64,000 nucleotides of DNA from Mycobacterium sp. DL99 (GCF_004762045.1 NZ_SJOM01000007.1:2136431-2200430), one strand, 5' to 3'; numbered from the stretch's first letter, positions 23,660 to 32,863 are shown. Notes: generated by a model from the letters alone, not told the origin. Made by a program: numbers and translations.

Positions 23660-25252
23660 ATGAGAGATGCCACTGTGACTGCAGACCTCTATGACGTAGC
23701 GGTGATCGGCTATGGGCCCACCGGGGCTACTGCGGCGAACCTGCTGGGTGCGCAAGGGTTGAAAGTGCTTGTCGTAGAGCGTGATCCAGATGTGTACGGC
23801 AGGGCCCGGGCGATCAGTACCGACGAAGAGGTGCTGCGCATCTGGCAGTCGGTCGGACTCGCGGATAGGTTGCAGCAGGACATGCTGCCCGACCGGCCCG
23901 CGGCATTCGTCGACGCCGAGGGCGTGCCCTTCATCGAGACGACGATCGTCGCGCGAGGATCAGGCCACCCGCCGCAGCAGTTCATCTACCAGCCCGCGGT
24001 CGACCATGTCCTGCGCGAAGGCGTGGAGCGCTTCGACACCGTCGCGGTGCTGCTCGAACACGAATGTCTGCGGGTGCTGGCCAAATCGGATCACGTCGAG
24101 CTGATGCTGGCCGACCTTCGCACCGACACGTTCAAGCGAGTGCGGGCTTCCTATGTCATCGCCGCCGACGGCGGATCCTCCCCGACGCGTGGGCAACTGG
24201 GCATCGGGTATTCGGGTAACACTTACGCCGAGCGATGGGTTGTCATCGACACCAAGGTGCTCACCGAATGGGATGCCCACGACCGGCTCCGATTCCACTG
24301 CAATCCGGACCGTCCCACCGTCGATTGCCCGACACCGCTGGGGCACCACCGCTGGGAGTACCCGGCCCGGGCCGGTGAGGACGAGCAGAAACTGGTCAGC
24401 GAGCCCGAGATCTGGAAGGTGCTGGAGGATCAGGGCATCACTCGCGAAAATGTCGAGATACTTCGGGCCGTGGTCTACAGCCATCATGTCCGGGTTGCCG
24501 ACCGCTGGCGGGTGGGGCGCATCTTCCTGGCCGGCGACGCTGCGCACGCCATGCCGCCATGGATCGGCCAGGGTATGTCGGCCGGTGTGCGCGATGCGGC
24601 CAACCTGTGCTGGAAGCTCGCCGCGGTGCTGGTCGGCCAGGCCCCGGATGCGCTCCTGGATTCCTATGAGGCAGAACGCAAACCGCACGTCGTCGAAGTC
24701 ACCCGCCGCGCCTGTCTGGTCGGCCGCGTGATCACCGAGCGCAACCGGGTTCTCGCCGCCGTCCGCAACCACACCCTGCGGGCACTGACCAGGCTTCCCG
24801 GGGTGCTGGGCGGCGGCCAGAAGCTCTATTGGATCCCGGATGCGCGATACGACGAGGGCCTCTTCGTCCGGACCGGCAATCGGGCAGTGGGTTGGCAGCT
24901 CCCGCAGCCGTGGGTCATCGACGACACCGGCGTGACGCGTCGCCTCGATGACGTCGTGGCTGGGCGATGGGCGGTGCTTCACACCGGCGTGGCCCCGGCC
25001 GGCGCGCAGGCGTGGACCGACATGGGCGTGCCTGCGATCGCGTTGGCCGGTCCTCGGAGCGGCACCAGACCCGGTGCGGTCCGCGACATCGACGGCAACC
25101 TCGTCGCCTGGCTGCGACGGAAGAAGGCCGCCGCCGTGGTGCTACGGCCTGACGGATTCGTCTATACCGCAGCCGAACCCGGGCAGCGGCTACCCGCACC
25201 ACCAACCGGCTACAAGCCGGCTACCCCGATCAGAACTGGAGTCCGCGCATGA
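23660..25252 (+). CDS. MhpA-like FAD-dependent aromatic hydroxylase
   Basis: The 530-residue group A flavoprotein monooxygenase has an N-terminal FAD motif (VAVIGYGPTGATAANLLG at about 13-30), the middle ASYVIAADGGSSPTRGQLGI and the ribityl-binding GRIFLAGDAAHAMPPWIGQGMSAGVRDAANLCWKL near 290-325. It matches 3-(3-hydroxyphenyl)propionate hydroxylase, which uses NADH and O2 to add an ortho hydroxyl to a phenol. It heads a four-gene operon with a C-C hydrolase and an extradiol dioxygenase, consistent with a meta-cleavage pathway. The start may be ATG 23660 or GTG 23675. Confidence 0.88.
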   Translation: MRDATVTADLYDVAVIGYGPTGATAANLLGAQGLKVLVVERDPDVYGRARAISTDEEVLRIWQSVGLADRLQQDMLPDRPAAFVDAEGVPFIETTIVARGSGHPPQQFIYQPAVDHVLREGVERFDTVAVLLEHECLRVLAKSDHVELMLADLRTDTFKRVRASYVIAADGGSSPTRGQLGIGYSGNTYAERWVVIDTKVLTEWDAHDRLRFHCNPDRPTVDCPTPLGHHRWEYPARAGEDEQKLVSEPEIWKVLEDQGITRENVEILRAVVYSHHVRVADRWRVGRIFLAGDAAHAMPPWIGQGMSAGVRDAANLCWKLAAVLVGQAPDALLDSYEAERKPHVVEVTRRACLVGRVITERNRVLAAVRNHTLRALTRLPGVLGGGQKLYWIPDARYDEGLFVRTGNRAVGWQLPQPWVIDDTGVTRRLDDVVAGRWAVLHTGVAPAGAQAWTDMGVPAIALAGPRSGTRPGAVRDIDGNLVAWLRRKKAAAVVLRPDGFVYTAAEPGQRLPAPPTGYKPATPIRTGVRA

Positions 25253-26124
25253 CCACGACCGAACTTGCCGAACACACCGTGACGGTCGCAGGCCGATCCA
25301 TCTTCTATGCCGAGGCCGGCGCCGGTCCTGCCGTGGTGATGTTGCATGGTGGCGGTCCCGGGGCCGCCGGGCTGTCCAACTACGGCCGCAACATCGACGC
25401 TCTCGCAGCACATTTCCGGGTCATCGTGCCGGATATGCCCGGCTATGGGCGCTCGGCCAAGGGAATCGACAAGGCCGATCCATTCGGGTTCCTCGCCGAC
25501 GTGATCCGCGGCCTGCTCGACGAACTGGGCATCGAGACAGCGCATCTCATCGGCAACTCATACGGCGGCGCGGCAGCATTGCGGTTGGCGCTGGACACCC
25601 CACACCGGGTGGAAAAGCTGGTTCTGATGGGCCCCGGCGGGATCGGGACGACCAGAGGCTTGCCGACCGCGGGCCTCAACAGCCTGCTGGCCTATTACAC
25701 CGGCGACGGTCCGAGCCGCGAGAAGCTGGCTACCTTTATCCGCAATTACCTGGTCTACGACGGAAGTTCGGTGCCCGATGATCTGATCGACCTGCGGTAC
25801 CGGGCATCCATCGATCCCGGGGTGGTCGCCGATCCGCCGTTGACCCGGCCGTCGGGACCGAAGGCCTTGCGCACGCTGTGGCGCATGGATCTCACCCGTG
25901 ACAGCCGGCTGCAGAACCTGCAGACGCCCACCCTGATCCTGTGGGGTCGCGACGACAAGGTGAACCGGCCGGCCGGCGGCCCGATGCTGCTCAACGCCAT
26001 GCCGAACGCTGAACTCGTGATGACCTCGCACACCGGCCACTGGATGCAGTGGGAACGCTCCGCGTTGTTCAATCAACTTGTTACCGAGTTCCTCCGACAG
26101 AACTCGAATCTCGCTCATGCCTAG
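25249..26124 (+). CDS. Meta-cleavage product C-C hydrolase (MhpC/BphD family)
   Basis: This 291-residue alpha/beta hydrolase carries HGGGPGAAGLSNYGRNIDAL near 34-55 (oxyanion region), nucleophile motif GNSYGG at about 103-108, WGRDDKVNRP (acid) near 225 and the catalytic His in HTGHWMQWE near 262. It resembles enzymes that cleave the ring-fission product of catechol-type substrates, here presumably made by the next gene. The start is fixed by an ATGA overlap with the hydroxylase gene. Confidence 0.9.
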   Translation: MTTTELAEHTVTVAGRSIFYAEAGAGPAVVMLHGGGPGAAGLSNYGRNIDALAAHFRVIVPDMPGYGRSAKGIDKADPFGFLADVIRGLLDELGIETAHLIGNSYGGAAALRLALDTPHRVEKLVLMGPGGIGTTRGLPTAGLNSLLAYYTGDGPSREKLATFIRNYLVYDGSSVPDDLIDLRYRASIDPGVVADPPLTRPSGPKALRTLWRMDLTRDSRLQNLQTPTLILWGRDDKVNRPAGGPMLLNAMPNAELVMTSHTGHWMQWERSALFNQLVTEFLRQNSNLAHA

Positions 26125-27118
26125 CGTATTTGGCAATGTGCACCTCGGCTACGTCGTCATCGAGACCGAGAAGTTCGGCGATTGGCGGCGTTTCGGCCGC
26201 GACGGGGTCGGCATGCACGTCGACGACGCGGTGTCGGATGTCCTTCGCTTCCGACTCGACGACCACGAATGTCGCTTCCTGCTGCGGCGTGGACCGGCCG
26301 AGGACGTCACGGCGCTCGGATGGCAGCTCGACGACCATGCCACGTTCGACGACATCGTCGGACGCATCGTGGGTCACGGTGTGCCGATCACCGAAGGCAG
26401 CTTAGAAGAAGCCGCCCTGCGCGGGGTGGAGCGGCTCGTGCGGTTCCCAGGCCCCAACGGGTTGACGCAGGAGATCTTCACCCGCGCCCATTCCGCCGCC
26501 GTACCACTGCAGATGGCCGTGCGCGGTGGGTTCGTGACCGGTGACTGCGGCATCGGGCATGTCGCGATCGCCACGAAGAAGCCGCACCAGATGCGGGGCT
26601 ACTACAACACTGTGTTCGACGCCCGGCTGTCCGATTTCATCGACGAGACGATCGGCGGCGTCAAGATCAAGATCCGGTTCCTGCGGGTCAATCAGCGCCA
26701 CCACTCGGTGGCCATCGCCTCAGTGCACCGCCTGCCCGTCAACCCGATCCGTACCCGTGTCCAGCACCTCAACATCCAGGTCGCCGACCTCGACGATATG
26801 ACCACGTCCTACCAGCGGATCAAGGAACTCGGCTTCGATATGGCATTGGGAGTCGGGCAGCACACCAACGACCGGCAACTGTCCTATTACGCGATGACGC
26901 CGTCGGGGTTTGAATGGGAGGTGGGGTGGAACCCGCTGGTCGTCGACGAGATGACCTGGGAGCCCACCACCCACCAGGGCATCAGCATCTGGGGCCACAC
27001 CCCGGAAGGACAGACGGTCATCGACAAGCTCGCCCAGTTCAAGGCCGGCGCCCGCTCGCTGCTGCGGGCCGAGGACAGCGTCGCGGCGCTGGCCGGTGCC
27101 GGCATCGCCGACAGCTAG
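26117..27118 (+). CDS. Type I extradiol dioxygenase (BphC/2,3-dihydroxybiphenyl dioxygenase-like)
   Basis: The 333-residue two-domain VOC enzyme carries Fe(II) ligands in the C-terminal half: His in CGIGHVAIATKK, His in RVQHLNIQVADL and Glu in GFEWEVGWNPL. The N-terminal domain (VHLGYVVIETEKFGDW) is the usual non-metal repeat. It should cleave the catechol ring adjacent to the hydroxyls, between the hydroxylase and hydrolase steps. The ATG at 26117 overlaps the hydrolase stop by 8 nt; upstream in-frame codons are inside that gene. Confidence 0.88.
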   Translation: MPSVFGNVHLGYVVIETEKFGDWRRFGRDGVGMHVDDAVSDVLRFRLDDHECRFLLRRGPAEDVTALGWQLDDHATFDDIVGRIVGHGVPITEGSLEEAALRGVERLVRFPGPNGLTQEIFTRAHSAAVPLQMAVRGGFVTGDCGIGHVAIATKKPHQMRGYYNTVFDARLSDFIDETIGGVKIKIRFLRVNQRHHSVAIASVHRLPVNPIRTRVQHLNIQVADLDDMTTSYQRIKELGFDMALGVGQHTNDRQLSYYAMTPSGFEWEVGWNPLVVDEMTWEPTTHQGISIWGHTPEGQTVIDKLAQFKAGARSLLRAEDSVAALAGAGIADS

Positions 27119-27130
27119 GGAAGGACGATC

Positions 27131-28162
27131 ATGAACCGAATCGATACCCATCACCACATGATTCCGCCCGCCTACGGAAAGGCGTTGCAGAAAGCGGGGA
27201 TCGACGAAGCCGGTGGACGGGCAATGCCGGACTGGAGCCCGGAGGGCTCATTGCAGACCATGGCAGAACTCGATATCGCCACCGCGATTCTGTCGGTGTC
27301 GACGCCGGGAACCACCTTTCTGCCGAATGCGTCCGACGCTACGGCTCTGGCCATCGATGTCAACGATTACGGAGCCGAGGTGTTCGCCTCGCAGTCGGAT
27401 CGGTTCGGTTTCTTCGCCACGCTTCCGATGCCGCACGTCGAAGCCGCGACAACAGAGGCCATCCGCGCGCTCGACACCCTCGGTGCCGACGGAGTCGTCC
27501 TGCTGGCCAACAACGGTGGGACATATCTCGGGCAAGGGGGACAGGACGAGTTGTGGGCTGCGCTCGACGCCCGGTCCGCGGTGGTGTTCATCCACCCGGC
27601 CGAGTTACCCGGGCCGACGGTGCCCGGCGTGGTTCCGTTCGCCGCAGACTTTCTGCTCGACACCACTCGTGCGGCTTACCTGTTGGTGCGTAACGGGATA
27701 CGGCGCAAGTACCCGAACATCAAATTCATCCTCAGCCACGCCGGCGGGTTCGTCCCGTACGCCTCGCACCGCATGGCGGTGGCCATCATGGCGGATACCG
27801 GCCGCAGTCCAGCCGACACCCTCGACGACTTCGCGAGTTTCTACTTCGACACCGCGCTGTCGTCGAGCGCCGCCGCGCTACCCACCCTGCTCGCGTTCGC
27901 CAAACCCGGCCACATCACCTTCGGTTCCGATTGGCCGTTCGCCACACTGCCCGCGAGTCAACTGTTCGCCGCGGGCCTGCACACCTACGACGGACTGGAT
28001 GCCGCTGCCCGTCAGGGGATCAACCGCGATAACGCGCTGGCGCTGTTCCCACGGCTCGGCACCGCCCCGGCGGCCCCGGCGCCGTCACCGCTGGATCAGG
28101 TGCGGCACCAGGCCACCCGGGTGGTGATGCGCGGAGTCGCCCGCCTCATCAACACCAGATGA
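27131..28162 (+). CDS. ACMSD-like amidohydrolase/decarboxylase
   Basis: The 343-residue TIM-barrel protein has the metal sites of the aminocarboxymuconate-semialdehyde decarboxylase/gamma-resorcylate decarboxylase group: DTHHH at residues 5-9, VVFIHP near 152, FILSHAGGF near 202 and ITFGSDWPF near 262. It may decarboxylate an aromatic acid or a ring-cleavage product. GGGAAGG precedes the ATG. It closes the aromatic operon; the usual later enzymes (MhpD, MhpE, MhpF) are not in the window. Confidence 0.83.
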   Translation: MNRIDTHHHMIPPAYGKALQKAGIDEAGGRAMPDWSPEGSLQTMAELDIATAILSVSTPGTTFLPNASDATALAIDVNDYGAEVFASQSDRFGFFATLPMPHVEAATTEAIRALDTLGADGVVLLANNGGTYLGQGGQDELWAALDARSAVVFIHPAELPGPTVPGVVPFAADFLLDTTRAAYLLVRNGIRRKYPNIKFILSHAGGFVPYASHRMAVAIMADTGRSPADTLDDFASFYFDTALSSSAAALPTLLAFAKPGHITFGSDWPFATLPASQLFAAGLHTYDGLDAAARQGINRDNALALFPRLGTAPAAPAPSPLDQVRHQATRVVMRGVARLINTR

Positions 28163-28175
28163 ACCCGTCTGGAAT

Positions 28176-28235
28176 ACCGAAACTGAAGCCAGGGACAAAA
28201 TCGGCGCTGATTCTGTCCCTGGCTTCAGTTTCGGT
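28176..28235. terminator. Long bidirectional hairpin between convergent operons
   Basis: A perfect 22-bp inverted repeat (28176-28197 and 28214-28235; arm begins ACCGAAACTGAAGCC) encloses a 16-nt loop that can extend the stem by AATC/GATT. It lies between the amidohydrolase and the convergent acyl-CoA dehydrogenase gene and should terminate both. Confidence 0.8.
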
Positions 28236-28261
28236 TCGGGCGGGTCCCTTGGTGCAGTCCC

Positions 28262-29404
28262 TCAGGCCCGCGTCAGCTCCGCGTAGCGGGTGACGTGGTA
28301 ATCGGTTGAGCCGAACTCGTACTGCACTGCGGTGAGCCGTTTGAAGTAGTGACCGATCGCCAGTTCCTCGGTCATGCCCATGCCGCCGTGTAACTGCACG
28401 GAGTTCTGCCCGACGAAGCGAGCCGCCCGTCCGATGGTGGCCTTGGCCGCCGATACCGCCTTGGCCCGTTGCGCGGGAGCGGCGTCGAGGTTCAGTACGG
28501 CGAGATAGACCGCAGCCGAAGCCTGTTCGACTTCCATGTGCATATCCACCATCCGGTGCTGCAGCGCCTGGAAGCTACCGATGGGCAGGCCGAACTGCTG
28601 GCGTTGTTTGCAGTACTCGACCGTATCGGCCAGTACCTTGCGCATTCCGCCCACCGCCTCGGCGCACACCGCCGCCGCTCCCTCGTCCCGGGCCAGGTTC
28701 AGCGACGGCCAGGCCTGACCCTCGGTCCCCAACAACGCCCCGGCAGGCAACCGCACATCGGAGAACGTCAGGTCCGACGCCCTGCGGTCGTCCACCGTGC
28801 GATACGGGTGCGCGGTGAATCCCGATGTCAACGAGGCGATGTCGACTAGGAACAGGGAGATCCCGTCGGTATCGGCGCGTTCCCCCGAGGTACGCGCGGT
28901 CACCAGCAGATGGGTGGCCAGCGGTGCGTCGACGACCATCACCTTGGCGCCGTCGAGCACCCACTCGTCGCCATCACGGCGCGCGCTGGTGGACACGTCG
29001 CGCCAGTTGTCCCCGGAGGTCGGCTCGGTGGCCGCAAGTGCGACGATCGCCGAACCCGCCACGATGTTCTCCAGCAGGGCTGCGGCGGCCGCGTCACCGG
29101 ACCGGTGCAGCAGGCCACCGGCAACCACCACGGTGTCCACGAACGGCTCGATCACCAGGGCGCGGCCCAAAGCCTCAGCGATGACCATGGTTTCGACCGG
29201 GCCACCACCGATGCCACCGGCCTCCTCGGGCAGGGTGGCGCCCAGGATTCCCAGTTCGTCGGCGAAGCCGCGCCAGATCTCGGGCTGCCAGCCGGGACCG
29301 GTCTTGGCCGCGGCACGGCTCGACGCCAGGTCGTAGCGACTGGCCAGGAACTTGGTCAGCCCGTCGCGCAGCAGTTCCTGTTCGTTGGTCAGGTTGAAGT
29401 CCAT
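28262..29404 (-). CDS. Acyl-CoA dehydrogenase (FadE), second of a pair
   Basis: The 380-residue FAD enzyme has an N-terminal helical domain (NLTNEQELLRDGLTKFLASRYD), a beta domain with VALAATEPTSGDNWRD near 123-138 and a C-terminal VQLHGGMGMTEELAIGHYFKR near 337-357. It starts directly at the stop of the upstream FadE, with no intergenic base. Mycobacterial acyl-CoA dehydrogenases encoded as adjacent pairs often form alpha2beta2 heterotetramers acting on steroid side-chain or other bulky CoA esters; that arrangement is likely here but not proven. Confidence 0.88.
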   Translation of the reverse strand: MDFNLTNEQELLRDGLTKFLASRYDLASSRAAAKTGPGWQPEIWRGFADELGILGATLPEEAGGIGGGPVETMVIAEALGRALVIEPFVDTVVVAGGLLHRSGDAAAAALLENIVAGSAIVALAATEPTSGDNWRDVSTSARRDGDEWVLDGAKVMVVDAPLATHLLVTARTSGERADTDGISLFLVDIASLTSGFTAHPYRTVDDRRASDLTFSDVRLPAGALLGTEGQAWPSLNLARDEGAAAVCAEAVGGMRKVLADTVEYCKQRQQFGLPIGSFQALQHRMVDMHMEVEQASAAVYLAVLNLDAAPAQRAKAVSAAKATIGRAARFVGQNSVQLHGGMGMTEELAIGHYFKRLTAVQYEFGSTDYHVTRYAELTRA

Positions 29405-30637
29405 CTAGAGCCCCAGTTCTGCCTTGGCGAGGATGTTTCGCTGAATTTCGTTGCTACCGGCGTAGATCGAACCGGCCCGGTCGTTGAAGTAGCGCAGCGG
29501 GGCGACCGCCTGCCAGGGCGCTCCGCTGTGATAGCCGTCGGCGGGCGGTTCGTATTCGGCCACCGGGCCGCCCGGGAACGTGGCGTGCGGTTGGTAGGCG
29601 CGGGCGAGCGGACCCGCGGCCTCCATGGACAGTTCGGTCAGGGTCTGGCTGAGTTCGGTGCTCAGGATCTTCAGCATCGACGACGCCGTGCCCGGATGGC
29701 CGCCCTCGGCAACCGCGGCCAGTACCTGGTACTCCAGGATTTCCAGCACATCGGTGCGGATCCGGGCGTCGGCGAGCCTGCGGCTGAAGGCCGGGTCATC
29801 GATCAGCCGGCCGCCGGCCGGTCCGGGCTGTTCGGTTGCCGCCGTGGCAATCTCTTCGCCGAGTACCTGCAGGGCCGGCGCGTTGGCGCCGCCGCCGCGC
29901 TCGAATTCCAGCAGATATTTGGCCACCGTCCAGCCGTCGTCGATCGTGCCGATCACGTTGGACTTCGGTACCCGGACTTCGTCGAAGAAGACCTGATTCT
30001 GAACCTCTTCGCCGGAAGTCATGACCAGCGGGCGGATTTCGATGCCGGGGGAGGTCATGTCGATCAGCACGAACGTGATGCCCTGCTGCTTCTTGGGCCC
30101 ACGCGTGGTCCGCACCAGCGCGAACATCCAGTTGGCTTCCTGGGCGTGGGTGGTCCAGATCTTGCTGCCGGTGCACACCAGGTCGTCCCCATCGGACACC
30201 GCTGCCATCGACAGCGCGGCCAGGTCCGAGCCGGCCTCGGGTTCGGAGTAGCCCTGGCAGAAGAACACCTCGCCGGTGAGGATGCCGGGAAGGAAGTAGT
30301 CCTTCTGCGCCTGTGTGCCGAATCTGATGATGGCGTGGGCCACCATGCGGATGCCCATGGGTGATAGCGACGGGGCGCCGGCCAGCGTCGATTCGCGGCT
30401 GAAGATGTAGTGCTGGGTGAGGCTCCAGTCGCAGCCGCCGCGTTCCACCGGCCAGGCCGGGGCCGCCCAGCCACGCTCGTGGAGGACCTTCTGCCAGGCC
30501 ATGCTGGCGTCGTGATCGGCATACACGCTGGTCATCAGCTGACCGGCCTGCCGGAGTTCGGGAGTCAGATTCTCGGCGAGAAAGTCGCGAACCTCGTCGC
30601 GGAATTCCTGGTCGCTCGTCGACCACTTCAGGTCCAT
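29405..30637 (-). CDS. Acyl-CoA dehydrogenase (FadE), first of a pair
   Basis: The 410-residue enzyme shows FCQGYSEPEAGSDLAALSMAA near 120-140 (FAD/substrate loop), WTTHAQEANWMFALVRT and the C-terminal NDRAGSIYAGSNEIQRNILAK. The ATG at 30637 is preceded by a GGGGCAGG-like site. It is probably the FAD-binding partner of the downstream FadE in a heteromeric dehydrogenase that inserts a 2,3-double bond into a CoA thioester. No regulator lies next to it on the same strand; the nearest are the two TetRs at 31205-32570. Confidence 0.88.
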   Translation of the reverse strand: MDLKWSTSDQEFRDEVRDFLAENLTPELRQAGQLMTSVYADHDASMAWQKVLHERGWAAPAWPVERGGCDWSLTQHYIFSRESTLAGAPSLSPMGIRMVAHAIIRFGTQAQKDYFLPGILTGEVFFCQGYSEPEAGSDLAALSMAAVSDGDDLVCTGSKIWTTHAQEANWMFALVRTTRGPKKQQGITFVLIDMTSPGIEIRPLVMTSGEEVQNQVFFDEVRVPKSNVIGTIDDGWTVAKYLLEFERGGGANAPALQVLGEEIATAATEQPGPAGGRLIDDPAFSRRLADARIRTDVLEILEYQVLAAVAEGGHPGTASSMLKILSTELSQTLTELSMEAAGPLARAYQPHATFPGGPVAEYEPPADGYHSGAPWQAVAPLRYFNDRAGSIYAGSNEIQRNILAKAELGL

Positions 30638-30798
30638 GCCTGCCCCTGTCTGCTGGTGTCGCTCCACAGAGTAAACCTAGTTAGTCAAGTGGCGCAGGCC
30701 ACCCCGGCCCCGCGGCTCGGTCCGGCAGGGATGCGTCATCGCCGCACGTTGCTGGGCGGTGGTGGCACCTGCAGGGGGCCGCGGGCGATAATCGATGC

Positions 30799-31200
30799 GT
30801 GGAGCGTCGCCAGAGCGGTCAGGACCCCGAATCTCCGATGGCACTGCTGCAGAACATTCCTGCGCTCGTGGTGCTGGAGCGGTTCCCGGTGCCGGTGTTG
30901 GCAATCGCCGAAGACGGAACGATCCTGTTCGCCAACACTGCTTTCGGCGAGATGGTCGGCCGCGACACCGATGCGGTCAAGAGCATGCAGTTTGCTGAGG
31001 TGTTCCACTCGCTGCCGGCCGACGAGTCGGCGGTCTCGGTGATGCGGGCCCACGCCGGCCTGCTGGTCGACCTCGTCCACCGTGACGGTTCGATCGTGCG
31101 GGCGCGGATGAGCAAGTCGGCGCTGCTGCGCGGCGACGACCCGGTGGCGCTCGCGACGTTCCAGGACCTCACCGAGCGGTTGTGGGCCGAAGAGCTGTAG
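30799..31200 (+). CDS. Single PAS-domain protein
   Basis: This 133-residue protein is essentially one PAS domain (about 24-130): FPVPVLAIAEDGTILFANTAFGEMVGRD, HRDGSIVRARMSKSALLRGDDPVALATFQDLTE. No output domain is attached, so it must act through a partner or as a sensor fragment. Either GTG 30799 or ATG 30838 could start it; neither has a clear ribosome site. It ends 4 bp before the end of the convergent TetR gene. Confidence 0.72.
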   Translation: MERRQSGQDPESPMALLQNIPALVVLERFPVPVLAIAEDGTILFANTAFGEMVGRDTDAVKSMQFAEVFHSLPADESAVSVMRAHAGLLVDLVHRDGSIVRARMSKSALLRGDDPVALATFQDLTERLWAEEL

Positions 31201-31204
31201 GACG

Positions 31205-31858
31205 TCAGCCGGCAGCCTGCGTCCGGCGCAGCGATTCGCGGGCCAGGAACTCGTGGAAGTAGTCCAGCGATTCCCGGCTGACGATCGCGGGGAGCAGAAG
31301 ATCCCAGGTGTGGACCACCCGTTCGCGCAAGTCGGTGTCGGTTGCGTTCGCGCGCGACAGAGCCTCGGCGCCCAGCATGGACCCCAGGATCACCTCGGCG
31401 GCGCCCGCGATGTCCAGGCTTTCCCGTAGGTCGCCTTCGTCGGCCGCCTGGATCAACTGCTTCCTGAGCTCATCGAGCCAGCTCATGTACACGTCGGTGG
31501 CGGCGGCATTGATGCCGCTGAACGTTCGCAGCAGTTGCATCCCGATCTGCGCCACCTTGTCCGAGCGGGCGAAATCGGCCACCACGAACAATCCGTGGAT
31601 GGTGTTCTCCAAAGCCGGTGATGAGGATTCGGCGATGACGCGGAACGCGGCCAGCATCGCGGTGCCGCCGTCGCTGATGATCGCCTCGGCCAGTGATTCC
31701 TTCGAGTCGAAGTGGTAGTAGAGCGCGCCCTTGGTCATCTCGGCCCGCGCGATGATGTCGCCGAGCCCGGTCGCCGGATAGCCGTGCTCGCTGAACAGGT
31801 CGACCGCGGCGGTGATGATCTTCTGCCGGGTCAGCTCCGATCGAGCCTGGCGTGCCAT
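31205..31858 (-). CDS. Butyrolactone-receptor-like TetR regulator (downstream copy)
   Basis: The 217-residue protein has a helix-turn-helix (LTRQKIITAAVDLFSEHGYPATGLGDIIARAEMTKGALYYHFDSKESLAEAII) typical of the ScbR/ArpA gamma-butyrolactone receptor group. It sits 1 nt downstream of a second TetR of the same type, so the two are translationally coupled and may heterodimerise. No butyrolactone synthase (AfsA/ScbA) is in the window. The target could be the divergent FAD gene or the FadE pair. Confidence 0.85.
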   Translation of the reverse strand: MARQARSELTRQKIITAAVDLFSEHGYPATGLGDIIARAEMTKGALYYHFDSKESLAEAIISDGGTAMLAAFRVIAESSSPALENTIHGLFVVADFARSDKVAQIGMQLLRTFSGINAAATDVYMSWLDELRKQLIQAADEGDLRESLDIAGAAEVILGSMLGAEALSRANATDTDLRERVVHTWDLLLPAIVSRESLDYFHEFLARESLRRTQAAG

Positions 31859-31859
31859 G

Positions 31860-32570
31860 TCAGGCCGGCCCGACGGCTGGGTTGGAGGCGCCGTCCGGTG
31901 CGTGGGGGCGCAGGGCCACGACCTTCTTGGCGCCCACCGCGGTGCGACGCCGGATGAACTGCCTGAGGTAGGCGAGCCGCTCCGGCTCGACGAACCCGGG
32001 TAGCGCCAGCCGCCAGCTGTGCTCGAGGTCGGTGAGGAACCGCGGGGGATCGTCGAGGTCACTCGTCTGGCGCACACCCAGGTAGATCGACACCAACAAC
32101 CGGGCGACCGCTTCCGGGTCGCTGTCGGCGGTGAAATCACCCTCACCGATGGCGCGTTTGGCGATCCCGGCGAAACCCTGTACCCATTCGTCGATCACCC
32201 GCGGCCCCAGGCCGTCCGTCCGGCCGATGGATTCGACCAGGTTCAGGGCTGCCCGGGCCATCGGATCACCGATGTCTTCCGCGGCGACCAGGCAAGAGAG
32301 GTCGATCAACGTCTCAGCTCCGGACAGATTGCGGGCCAGGACGTCTTCGACGGACTTGTTGCCCCGTGCGGACCGGTGCTCGACGATCGAGACTGCCAGC
32401 GCGTGCTTGGACCGGAAGTGGAAGTACAGGGCGCCCTTCGTGACATTGGCGTCGGCCAGGATGTCGTCGAGGCTGACCAGGCTGTAGGGCGTGTGGGCGA
32501 ACTGCCGCGCTGCCGCCTGCAGGATCTGGAGGCGGGTCAGCTCTGCTCGCCGGTCGAGCTGCTCAGTCAC
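31860..32570 (-). CDS. Butyrolactone-receptor-like TetR regulator (upstream copy)
   Basis: The 236-residue TetR has ELTRLQILQAAARQF, VSLDDILADANVTKGALYFHFRSKHALAVSIVEH as its DNA-binding region, again of the ScbR type. Its C-terminal domain is longer than that of the neighbour by a proline/alanine-rich tail. It is the first gene of a two-TetR operon. A TACAT...ATGTA palindrome about 90 bp upstream is a candidate operator. Confidence 0.85.
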   Translation of the reverse strand: MTEQLDRRAELTRLQILQAAARQFAHTPYSLVSLDDILADANVTKGALYFHFRSKHALAVSIVEHRSARGNKSVEDVLARNLSGAETLIDLSCLVAAEDIGDPMARAALNLVESIGRTDGLGPRVIDEWVQGFAGIAKRAIGEGDFTADSDPEAVARLLVSIYLGVRQTSDLDDPPRFLTDLEHSWRLALPGFVEPERLAYLRQFIRRRTAVGAKKVVALRPHAPDGASNPAVGPA

Positions 32571-32660
32571 CTCGGGGCCTTCCTGACTCTGAGCGGCCGG
32601 TGGCGCTGTCTGATTTCGCCATCACCACCAGCAGACTCAAAGTCTTCGCCGTACGTGCAT

Positions 32661-32679
32661 TACATTCTAAAGGTATGTA
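32661..32679. promoter_or_regulatory. Operator candidate upstream of the tandem TetRs
   Basis: TACATTCTAAAGGTATGTA has 5-bp outer inverted arms (TACAT/ATGTA) and an imperfect centre. It lies 91 bp before the first TetR start, in the 372-bp gap to the divergent FAD gene, and loosely resembles butyrolactone-receptor boxes. Confidence 0.4.
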
Positions 32680-32813
32680 TCGTGCTTAGCGTGATAACTC
32701 TTGGTTCGTCACGGGTTGCCCGCCCGGCGGTGGCGCACGCCACGGCCGCGGGCGCTGTGATGAGCGCCCCCTTTTGGCGGTCGACAGTAGCCAAGGGCTA
32801 TCCTGGAAGCGTT

Positions 32814-32863
32814 GCCATGGCCTGCACCGGCAATCCCCCTCGAATCCCGGTGCGGGCCATGGC
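32814..32863 (+). repeat. 17-bp stem hairpin in the 372-bp gap
   Basis: GCCATGGCCTGCACCGG at 32814-32830 pairs with 32847-32863 with one T-G wobble, around a 16-nt loop. No gene is convincing in 32571-32942. The hairpin lies 80 bp before the FAD gene start, so it may be a leader structure or a terminator against read-through. Confidence 0.5.
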
